Notes under the pieces: generated by a model
The model's input: the letters and a program-made list of their open reading frames with translations, nothing else
What the model was told of the DNA's origin: nothing
Databases searched by the model: none
Translations under genes and position numbers: made by a program
Source: an uncultured Porphyromonadaceae bacterium
GTDB taxonomy: Bacteria; Bacteroidota; Bacteroidia; Bacteroidales; Muribaculaceae
Length of the DNA: 64,000 nucleotides
Reading direction: 5' to 3'
NCBI GenBank assembly: GCA_902495245.1
Contig: CABUWI010000005.1
Coordinates: 124,001-188,000, forward strand
Part shown: in pieces, positions 34,508 through 42,763 of the stretch
Position numbering within the stretch: position 1 is the stretch's first letter
How the letters are laid out: each line of letters begins with the position of its first letter

Positions 34508-35056
34508 TCAGACGGCCCGGCTCAGAAGCATGTCTATGAGATAGACGGGCACAATCAGCCCGAATACTGAAACGCCTGCAAAGCGGAAAATGTTGCGTTC
34601 GTCGACGTCGACAAACCGGCGCCCCATGCAGATGACCACCACGACGTAGATGGGCAGGAACTGCAGCAGGGTGATGTCCATCGGCATCACGCATTCCAGA
34701 ATGCCGATGACGGCCATCATGCCCTCGCAGTAGGCGCAGAACAGTTCGACGCGCTCGCGGTTGACAAGGCCGTCTGACGTGAGCCGCGGCAGCACGTTGA
34801 GCAGCAGCGCCACGCCGATGAAGTAGGTTACGGTGTATTTGATGAACATGACCACCGCCTTGACCAGCAGCGGCGTGAACGAGGGGTGCAGCTGATAGAA
34901 CCGGCCCGTGAAGGCCGACAGCGCAGCCAGCGCGGCCAGGGGCAACAGGCCGCATAGCAGAGTGTGCCGCGGGTTTTCGGCACTCTCCGCCACGTCTTCC
35001 CAGCCCCGCGCGGGGGCCATGAGCAGCTGCAGCATGAGTTTCAGATAGTGGAGCAT
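34508..35056 (-). CDS. Yip1-like small membrane protein
   Basis: A 182-residue membrane protein with five or so hydrophobic segments and the N-terminal pattern LLMAPARGWEDVAES, seen in bacterial Yip1-like proteins. The molecular role in bacteria is not established. It heads the minus-strand run to smpB, ftsK, the LolA-like gene and trxB, and a plausible promoter lies just upstream. Confidence 0.65.
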   Translation of the reverse strand: MLHYLKLMLQLLMAPARGWEDVAESAENPRHTLLCGLLPLAALAALSAFTGRFYQLHPSFTPLLVKAVVMFIKYTVTYFIGVALLLNVLPRLTSDGLVNRERVELFCAYCEGMMAVIGILECVMPMDITLLQFLPIYVVVVICMGRRFVDVDERNIFRFAGVSVFGLIVPVYLIDMLLSRAV

Positions 35057-35072
35057 CTTGTGTTTACAATTG

Positions 35073-35102
35073 CAAATTTACACACAATTTCGCAAATGTC
35101 AA
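35073..35102 (-). promoter_or_regulatory. Promoter of the Yip1-like/smpB/ftsK run
   Basis: On the minus strand TTG (35100-35102), a 19-base spacer, and TAAATTTG (35073-35080) match the Bacteroidetes consensus. The start codon follows at 35056. Confidence 0.65.
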
Positions 35103-35113
35103 CAATATTGTGC

Positions 35114-35161
35114 AAAAAAAATCGGGTCTTCGCGGCCGATGAGGCTCGGAAGACCCGACTT
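35114..35161 (-). terminator. Intrinsic terminator after the outer-membrane barrel gene
   Basis: On the minus strand TCGGGTCTTC pairs with GAAGACCCGA around a loop of 16 bases, followed by eight T. It lies 30 bases after the stop of the 35191-35826 gene. Confidence 0.8.
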
Positions 35162-35190
35162 GAAGGGTCGGTTTGAATGTTGATTGACGC

Positions 35191-35826
35191 TCAGAAGAAG
35201 TAGGCAACCTTTACGTTCCAGCCGTTGGTGCGCGCGCTGTAGTCGTCGAGCAGACGCGTCTTCAGGCTGTAGGTAACGCCCCACGAATAGCCGAACGAAG
35301 CCTGCCAGCGCTTGAACAGCTCCAGGCCGAAGCCGCACGTAAGGCTCACGTCGCCGCCGCTGAAGCGGAAGGCGTTGGTGTCGCCGCGCCGGTGTCGGCT
35401 GTGGCCGACCTGAATGTTGAAGTCCGGGCCGCCGTAGACAAACGGGGCGATGTAGTCTTCAAGTCCCTGCATCTTGGTCCACTTGAAACGCAGGTGGAGC
35501 GGAATCTGCAGGTTGTGCACCAGCACGCGCTCGTTGCCGTAGCCCTGAAGGCTCCAGATCGGTTTCTCGCCCAGATCGATGCGGGCCGAACTCATCGAAT
35601 AGCCCAGTCCGAAGTCGATGCCGAGACCGAAACTCGTGAACATGAATTCACAAGCCAGGGCCGCCGACGGACCGACGCCCGAACCGACGCCGACAATCTC
35701 TTGCTTGAAGTTCATGTCGGTGAAGTTCGCGCCAATCTGCGCGCCGTAGCGAAACTGGGCGTGGGCCGCCGTGGCGGCTCCACACGCCAGTGTCAGCAGG
35801 GCAATGGAGCGGAGGTGTCGCTTCAT
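35191..35826 (-). CDS. Outer-membrane beta-barrel protein (PorT-like)
   Basis: A 211-residue protein with a signal peptide ending AHAQ and alternating beta-strand patterns to the C-terminus, which ends in an aromatic residue (KVAYFF) as expected for outer-membrane barrels. It starts FRYGAQIGANFTDMNF and continues with GLGIDFGLGYSMSSA, typical of the OMP_b-brl_2/PorT-type family. Eight strands are likely. The function is not defined. It lies directly after eno on the minus strand and ends with a strong terminator. Confidence 0.8.
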   Translation of the reverse strand: MKRHLRSIALLTLACGAATAAHAQFRYGAQIGANFTDMNFKQEIVGVGSGVGPSAALACEFMFTSFGLGIDFGLGYSMSSARIDLGEKPIWSLQGYGNERVLVHNLQIPLHLRFKWTKMQGLEDYIAPFVYGGPDFNIQVGHSRHRRGDTNAFRFSGGDVSLTCGFGLELFKRWQASFGYSWGVTYSLKTRLLDDYSARTNGWNVKVAYFF

Positions 35827-35841
35827 CTTCAGCTTGACGGC

Positions 35842-37137
<1,296 letters not shown>

Positions 37138-37192
37138 AGCGGATATGAGTTTGTTGAATTTGGTTTTGAAAAATTTGTTTTTATCTTTCGTG

Positions 37193-37223
37193 CAAAATTA
37201 GCAATTTTTCCGCACATTGCAAA
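37193..37223 (-). promoter_or_regulatory. Consensus promoter of eno
   Basis: On the minus strand TTTG (37220-37223), a 19-base spacer, and TAATTTTG (37193-37200) match the consensus exactly. The start codon is about 55 bases downstream. Confidence 0.8.
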
Positions 37224-37270
37224 AAAACTCGGCCCAATTAGTCTTTTTTGACCAATCGGGCCGATTTTTA
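37221..37270 (-). terminator. Intrinsic terminator of the M60-like peptidase gene
   Basis: A 14-position stem with two mismatches (37230-37243 against 37250-37263) has a six-base loop and, on the minus strand, is followed by a run of seven T. It touches the -33 box of eno, so the two signals are packed together. Confidence 0.8.
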
Positions 37271-37299
37271 GGATTGTTTTATGATTCGAGGCGCGGTTT

Positions 37300-40200
37300 T
37301 TACTTCACCAGGGTCTTCTGACCGTCGATGATGTAGATGCCGCCCTTGCCGGCGCGGTTCAGGCGACGGCCCTGCAGGTCGTAGACGCCCTGAGCGGCCG
37401 GGCGCACTGCGCCGTCAACCGTGATTTCGTCGATGCCGGTCTCTACGCCCATGGCTTCGGCCAGTGCGGCATAGACGGTCCACAGTGCGTTGTAGGTCTC
37501 TTCGAGCACGCGGTTCGACGAGGCCTTGCCGAGCACGGTGGCTGCGGCGTCGTTCTGGTCGCGTACGGCCGTCATCATGTCAACCGTTACCTTCGGATAG
37601 GCTGCGTCGGGGGTGATGACTTCAGTTGCGCCGCCGATGCCCAGTTCGGCAAGGGCGAAGAACTGGTGGCCGTGGCCGTCGTCGCCGCCGCCCTGTGTGC
37701 ACTCGATGCGGAAGTAGCGGTAGTCGTTGCCGTCAGAGATGACGGGCGAGGTGTAGGCGCCCCCGCTGCTTGCGGGCAGGTTCTGCAGGGTGGCCAGGGT
37801 GGTCCACTTAACCTTGTCGTTCGAGCCCTGCACGCGAACGGTGCGCGGGTTCTGAACGGCTGCGTTCGAGCCCTGGGTGTCGCGGTTCAGCCAGTTGATC
37901 TGAATCGAGTTCAGCGACTTGCCTTCGCCCAGGTCGATGCCGATGTAGTGGTTCTTGCCGTCTTCGGTGTTGCCTGCGCCATAGTTGCTGTGGAAGTAGG
38001 TAACCGAGTTGTTGTCGCACAGAACGTCGAAGCTGGTGAACTGGTCGCCGAACTGCTCGTTGGTGCACTTGGCGTTCGAGAAATACATGTCGCCGGTCAG
38101 CTCGACATTCTCGCCGTTGATGACGAACGTGCCGGCCTTCGACAGCAGGTCTTCCGATTCGGCCAGCAGCTGCTCCAGGCGGGCAATCAGGCTGTTCTTG
38201 GTGTTGGGCTCGAGCAGGCGCAGATACCACTGCGATGCGCCGGCGTCAGAGCCCCATTGCATCACGGGACCGGTGGCGCTGCCCTGGCCGATGTGAATCG
38301 AGTAGCGGTCGTCGCCGTTGTTCATCACGGCATAGGCGCCGTTGTCGAGGGCGCGCAGCGTGAAGATGCCGGCCTCTGAGGCTTTGGTCGTAACGGTGAT
38401 CTGCGAGCGGATTTCGTCGTTGCTCAGGCTCGGGTCGATGGGACCCATGTATTTGCCCGTGGCGACGTTCTGAATCTTATACTGGTTCTCGTCGGCGTTG
38501 ACCGTAACGAACTTCCACTGCTGCGACTCGGCGGGATTCTCGAGGCGCAGGGTGCTGTTCACTACCTTGGTGCTCTTGGTGGCGAGCGCAAGGGTGCGCT
38601 GCGGATATTCCGAGTTGATGAACTGATAGGTCGAGCCGGGAATGAAGCGAACCTTGGCGAAGCCGTGGGCCTTCAGGGCGTTGTATTCGTCGAGCAGGTT
38701 CAGGTAGAGTCGGGTAATCTCTTCCTTGGTGATGTCGTCGGCTTTGGCGCCCTCTTTGGCGGCGTCATAGGCGGCTACGAACGACTTGGCATAGAATTCC
38801 ATATACCAGTTGGCGCGCAGGCCTTCGGGGTCGATGATGTTGTAAACGTCTTCAACGCTGTTGATCAGCGAAGTGAGGTTCTTCTGGTGGTCCGAGACGG
38901 GAGCGTCTACAAAGTTGTTGGCAACCTCCTGGGTCTTGCCGTCGGCGCCGATGGCATAGACCTTGGCCGTGCCGGCCATCAGGGCGGCCACTGCGGCGTT
39001 TTTCAGCGGGAAGGTGTAGTCGTTGCTGAAGCTCAGCAGCGTGCCGTCGTTGTCATAGACCAGGAAGCCGACGCCGCCCGTGCCGTTCTCGTGGTTCACG
39101 ACCATGTTCGAGCCGTCGAGCGAGAAGCTGAGTTCGCCCGTGGGCTGCACGTTGTCCTGGAAGTCTTTGATACCGCCCATGGGGCCGCATTCTTCGATGG
39201 GCCAGCCCCACCAGCTGTCGCGCTCCGAGCCGGGACGGTCGTCAATCAGAATAATCTGATTGTTCTTCGGCAGGCCGAGGGCCTTGATTTCGTCTTTGAC
39301 GGCCTGGGCGTCTTCGGGCGTCAGAGTGGCCATCCAGTTCGAATAGTCGCCGATGTGGTAGTTGTCGAGCGGAACGAAGAAGCCCCAGCTCTCGAAGTAG
39401 TCGGTCAGATCTTCCTGAGCGGCGATGCAGCACATCTTGGCAAAGTGCAGCTGGTCATAGCGCATGTTCAGATAGTAGCTCTGCTTGCGCGGGTTCTGGC
39501 GCAGCAGTTCGTAGAGGCGCGGATAGAACTTCTTGTTGTGGCCGCAGGCGTGATAGTAGAGCCAGAGCTGCAGGAACATGCGCGTGGTGCCCCACGTGTC
39601 GTTCTCCAGATATGTGGCGTCGCGGTTAAACACTTCAAGCTGATTCTTGGGGAAAGCGGCGCGCGAGGTGTTCTTGCCGAAGTAATATGCAACCACGTTC
39701 GAGAAGATGTTGTTCGACTCTTCGGTCGTGCCGGCAAACTTCATCGGCGTCTGGTTCATGTGGCCGTACTCGTGAGCCGGGCCCCAGGTCGAACCGCTGT
39801 CGGTGGTGATGTTGTTCAGAATCGGGCCCATCGTGTTGACGTTGTAGGCCGTGCGCCATGAGGTGGCGTTCATGTAAAGGTCGCCCTGCATCGTGATGCC
39901 CATCATGCGGTTGTTGAAGTAGTCGCTGTACTGGAAGCCCGGGTCGGCCACGTCGTCGCCGGTCAGAGGCTCGTAATAGCCCCACACGACGTCGCTCTTG
40001 CGGGCCAGCTCTTCGTCGCTCTGAATGCCCATGATGGTGCGTTCGCGGAAGCAGAGCTCGTCCCACACCTTCATGATTTTCGTAACGTCATATTCGGCTG
40101 CGCCGGGGTTCTGGTCGGGGTCGAGCAGTTTGCGCATGCCCGGTTCGAGGGTGGTGTTGCCCGGCTTCGAGGGGGTGTCGAACAGGTGGAAGTGAAGAAT

Positions 40201-41466
40201 CACATATTCGCCCAGCAGGTCATACATCTCGTGCTTGGCGCGGGCCGACGTGTATTTGAAGTCCTCATAGGTGTCGGGCGTGTAGAGCTCGTCGCCGGCA
40301 AAGTTGAAGTAGCCGTTGAGCTCACCGCCTTCGATGTGGATCTGAATCGGGTCGAAGTCGGTAACCTTGACGTTGCGCACGAGCTTGTTGCCCTCCCATT
40401 TGGTGGTCTGAACCGTGTAATACACGAACTGGTGGGCGCAGTCGCTCCATTGCGGAATCACGTTCAGGCCCTCGTGGAGCTGCGTGCCGTCGGTCGTGTT
40501 GTTGAACATGCCCGAACCTACGGCGCCCGAAATGTAAAGGGTTACGTTCTCGTTGTCAGGCACGTTCTCTACCATCACGTAGAGCACGCCGCCCGAGTTG
40601 CCCAGAATGCCCGTGGGGTTGTGCATGTTGGTGTAGGCCTGAATGCCGGCCAGGTTGGCTGCGCTGGCGCCCTCAGAGGCGGGCTCGTAGCTCTGCACGC
40701 GATATTTCTTGGCGTGCTCCGAGTCCCAGGCATAGTTGCCTTCGCCCTCGGCCCAGTTGCCGTTCTTGACTTTCAGCACCATCTGCTGCAGCGTTGCCGA
40801 AAGGGCTTTGTAGTTGCTGTCGGCCTTGATGGCGTCGTCGCTCATCGACTGATAGTTCGGCTTCAGCACGGTGCACTGTTTGTTGCTGAACAGGTTGTCG
40901 AGCGCGGCCTGATAGGTGGCTTCCTTGCCGGCCTCGGCGTCCATGTCGGCGCTCTTGGCCAGTGCGGCGTCGATTTCGGCCTGAGTCATCTCAACCACGG
41001 TGAAGTCCCACTTAGAGTTGGGGTTCGAGGCGTCCCAGCAGACAATGTTGCTCGAGCCGTCGCGGTGCATGGCCAGCTGGTCGTTCGAGCCGGAGGCCTT
41101 GACGGTGAATTCGTTGCCCGAGCCGGTGATTGTCAGCTGCGAGGTGGCGCCCGTCGATACCGACGACAGCGTCCACGCCTGGCTGCGGGCGTTAGAGCTC
41201 TTCAGATACATGCCCGTGCCCAGGCTGCGGAACACGAGGCTGCCGTTTTTGCCGGCCGAAGCCAGCCAGCGCTGCGACATGTTGGTTTCGTTGACTGCCG
41301 AGCACCCGACAATGCCCGTGGGGCCGCGGTCGGACACGGCGGTGCCGGCGGCCGTGTTGATGATGCGGTAGACCTTGCCGGCCTCAGGCATCACGGCCCA
41401 CGCGCTCAGACCCGTCAGGCCCAGCGCAATCGTGGCAAAAAGCTTTGTTGTAAGGCTTTTTTTCAT
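37300..41466 (-). CDS. Secreted M60-like (enhancin/mucinase) metallopeptidase with sorting-like tail
   Basis: A 1388-residue exported protein. After a signal peptide it has an N-terminal lectin-like region, then an M60-like peptidase domain with the zinc motif HEYGH at 565-569 and a downstream glutamate (Glu582 or Glu583). M60-like peptidases in gut Bacteroides cleave O-glycosylated mucin-type proteins. Further on are another lectin-like stretch (QNVATGKYMGPI), a discoidin/F5-8C-like domain (about 1130-1280, with NWLNRDTQGSNAAVQNPRTV), and the tail YDLQGRRL...GGIYIIDGQKTLVK. It is transcribed alone, with its own promoter and terminator. The substrate is inferred from the family, not seen directly. 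Confidence 0.85.
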   Translation of the reverse strand: MKKSLTTKLFATIALGLTGLSAWAVMPEAGKVYRIINTAAGTAVSDRGPTGIVGCSAVNETNMSQRWLASAGKNGSLVFRSLGTGMYLKSSNARSQAWTLSSVSTGATSQLTITGSGNEFTVKASGSNDQLAMHRDGSSNIVCWDASNPNSKWDFTVVEMTQAEIDAALAKSADMDAEAGKEATYQAALDNLFSNKQCTVLKPNYQSMSDDAIKADSNYKALSATLQQMVLKVKNGNWAEGEGNYAWDSEHAKKYRVQSYEPASEGASAANLAGIQAYTNMHNPTGILGNSGGVLYVMVENVPDNENVTLYISGAVGSGMFNNTTDGTQLHEGLNVIPQWSDCAHQFVYYTVQTTKWEGNKLVRNVKVTDFDPIQIHIEGGELNGYFNFAGDELYTPDTYEDFKYTSARAKHEMYDLLGEYVILHFHLFDTPSKPGNTTLEPGMRKLLDPDQNPGAAEYDVTKIMKVWDELCFRERTIMGIQSDEELARKSDVVWGYYEPLTGDDVADPGFQYSDYFNNRMMGITMQGDLYMNATSWRTAYNVNTMGPILNNITTDSGSTWGPAHEYGHMNQTPMKFAGTTEESNNIFSNVVAYYFGKNTSRAAFPKNQLEVFNRDATYLENDTWGTTRMFLQLWLYYHACGHNKKFYPRLYELLRQNPRKQSYYLNMRYDQLHFAKMCCIAAQEDLTDYFESWGFFVPLDNYHIGDYSNWMATLTPEDAQAVKDEIKALGLPKNNQIILIDDRPGSERDSWWGWPIEECGPMGGIKDFQDNVQPTGELSFSLDGSNMVVNHENGTGGVGFLVYDNDGTLLSFSNDYTFPLKNAAVAALMAGTAKVYAIGADGKTQEVANNFVDAPVSDHQKNLTSLINSVEDVYNIIDPEGLRANWYMEFYAKSFVAAYDAAKEGAKADDITKEEITRLYLNLLDEYNALKAHGFAKVRFIPGSTYQFINSEYPQRTLALATKSTKVVNSTLRLENPAESQQWKFVTVNADENQYKIQNVATGKYMGPIDPSLSNDEIRSQITVTTKASEAGIFTLRALDNGAYAVMNNGDDRYSIHIGQGSATGPVMQWGSDAGASQWYLRLLEPNTKNSLIARLEQLLAESEDLLSKAGTFVINGENVELTGDMYFSNAKCTNEQFGDQFTSFDVLCDNNSVTYFHSNYGAGNTEDGKNHYIGIDLGEGKSLNSIQINWLNRDTQGSNAAVQNPRTVRVQGSNDKVKWTTLATLQNLPASSGGAYTSPVISDGNDYRYFRIECTQGGGDDGHGHQFFALAELGIGGATEVITPDAAYPKVTVDMMTAVRDQNDAAATVLGKASSNRVLEETYNALWTVYAALAEAMGVETGIDEITVDGAVRPAAQGVYDLQGRRLNRAGKGGIYIIDGQKTLVK

Positions 41467-41525
41467 GATAAAGATTGGCTAAATGTTTATTAAGTTAAGA
41501 TTGAACATTATTCAATACAAGCACG

Positions 41526-41533
41526 CAAATATA
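41526..41533 (-). promoter_or_regulatory. -7 element before the M60-like peptidase gene
   Basis: On the minus strand TATATTTG matches TAnnTTTG, 59 bases upstream of the start codon. TTG at 22 bases or TTTG at 16 bases further up are both off the usual spacing. Confidence 0.5.
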
Positions 41534-41632
41534 CGAAAAATTCATTAAACAAACGCAATCCGCTCAAATTTATTGCCTTATTGCCGCGGGTTAAGGGTCA
41601 ATGGTTTAAGTTAACGGTGAACCGTGCGAAAG

Positions 41633-41726
41633 GTAGGGACGCACGGTCTGTGCGTCCGCGATAACGGCCAATATTGCAGCAAGTTATGCTCTCTGCAACT
41701 CGGACGCACGAGCCGTGCGTCCCTAC
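41633..41726. repeat. REP-like inverted pair, family 1 (locus D)
   Basis: A 94-bp element with GTAG-headed hairpin arms. The left arm has one stem mismatch (TGTGCGTCC in place of CGTGCGTCC). The centre is not like loci C and F. It lies between the M60-like gene and pyrF with TTAAGGGTT-type microrepeats on both sides. Confidence 0.85.
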
Positions 41727-41736
41727 AATCGAATTT

Positions 41737-41766
41737 CTTAACCCTTAACTCTTAACTCTTAACTCT
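41737..41766. repeat. Tandem array overlapping the 3' end of pyrF
   Basis: Four tandem units of the CTTAACYCTTAACT theme. The last units are inside the pyrF reading frame and supply its final codons and stop. Confidence 0.75.
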
Positions 41767-42578
41767 TCTCGCATCTGCTCCGCGAGGCTCTTGGCCGCTG
41801 CGGCGGCCGCCTCGGCGAAGTCGGTGCCCGACGAGGCGTAGATGATGCCGCGCGAGCTGTTGACCAGCAGGCCGCACTCGCCGCCGGGCAGCATGCCGTA
41901 GCGACACACCTCCTCGAGCGAGCCTCCCTGAGCCCCGACGCCCGGAACCAGCAGGAACGACTTCGGCGCAACGCGCCTGATGTCGGCAAACATCGCGCCC
42001 TGCGTGGCGCCGACAACATACATCATCTCCTCCGGGCCGGCCCACTCGGCCGACGTGCGGATAACCTTCTCAAACAGCCGCTCTTCCGTGCCGTCAACCG
42101 TCGACAGCTGGAAGTCCTTGCTGCCCGGGTTGGACGTCAGGGCCAGCAGAATAACCCACTTGCCTTCATAGCCCAGAAACGGCTTCACCGAGTCCGAACC
42201 CATGTAGGGCGCAACGGTGATGGCGTCCACGCCCAGGTGCTCGAACGCGGCGCGGGCATAGAGCGCCGACGTGTTGCCGATGTCGCCGCGCTTGGCGTCG
42301 GCAATGATGAACTGGTCGGGGTGCTGCTCCCTGATGTGTTTAACGATGCCCTCGATGGCCTCCCAGCCCTTCACGCCCTGGCTCTCGAAGAAGGCCAGGT
42401 TAGGCTTGTAGGCAACGCAATAGGGCGCCGTGGCGTCGACAATCTGCTTGCAGAACTCCAGCAGCGGGTTCTCGCACTCAAGCAGATGGGGCGGCAGTTT
42501 TTTGATGTCGGGGTCGAGACCCACACACAGAAACGAGCCCTTGCGGGCGATGTTCGCAATCAGTTCTTCTCTCTTCAT
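41745..42578 (-). CDS. pyrF: Orotidine 5'-phosphate decarboxylase (PyrF type 2)
   Basis: PyrF makes UMP from OMP in pyrimidine synthesis. The 277-residue protein has FLCVGLDPDIKKLP at the N-terminus, the catalytic DAKRGDIGNT, and the phosphate-binding LVPGVGAQGG and NSSRGIIYA. Size and motifs fit the longer type 2 subfamily. The last residues, LRVKS and the stop, are encoded by a short tandem repeat of the theme found in several gaps of this window, so the native C-terminus was probably replaced. It is divergent from the DUF6359 protein gene. Confidence 0.95.
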   Translation of the reverse strand: MKREELIANIARKGSFLCVGLDPDIKKLPPHLLECENPLLEFCKQIVDATAPYCVAYKPNLAFFESQGVKGWEAIEGIVKHIREQHPDQFIIADAKRGDIGNTSALYARAAFEHLGVDAITVAPYMGSDSVKPFLGYEGKWVILLALTSNPGSKDFQLSTVDGTEERLFEKVIRTSAEWAGPEEMMYVVGATQGAMFADIRRVAPKSFLLVPGVGAQGGSLEEVCRYGMLPGGECGLLVNSSRGIIYASSGTDFAEAAAAAAKSLAEQMREELRVKS

Positions 42579-42615
42579 AGTGTTCGGATTGGTTGGTTTT
42601 TCTCTTTTTCGACTC

Positions 42616-42623
42616 CAAATTTA
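42616..42623 (-). promoter_or_regulatory. -7 element before pyrF
   Basis: On the minus strand TAAATTTG matches TAnnTTTG, 37 bases upstream of the start codon. No clear -33 box is seen. Confidence 0.5.
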
Positions 42624-42695
42624 CGCAAATTTTCCGACACTCGGCCGCCGAATTGTTAAATATCGGTGAAATATGCCGCATAGCACCCATTTCAA

Positions 42696-42727
42696 TTTGG
42701 CTGTTCGCCCGATTTTGGCTAATTTTG
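42696..42727 (+). promoter_or_regulatory. Consensus promoter of the DUF6359 protein gene
   Basis: TTTG at 42696-42699, a 20-base spacer and TAATTTTG at 42720-42727 match the consensus. The ATG follows 36 bases later at 42764, which supports that start over earlier in-frame codons. Confidence 0.8.
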
Positions 42728-42763
42728 CGCCACGATTCAACTAATTTAACTAATTTCAATTAC

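Noticed and set aside
42593..42763. Longer N-terminus for the DUF6359 protein
   Set aside because: A consensus promoter lies inside the extension, and a signal peptide starts at 42764.
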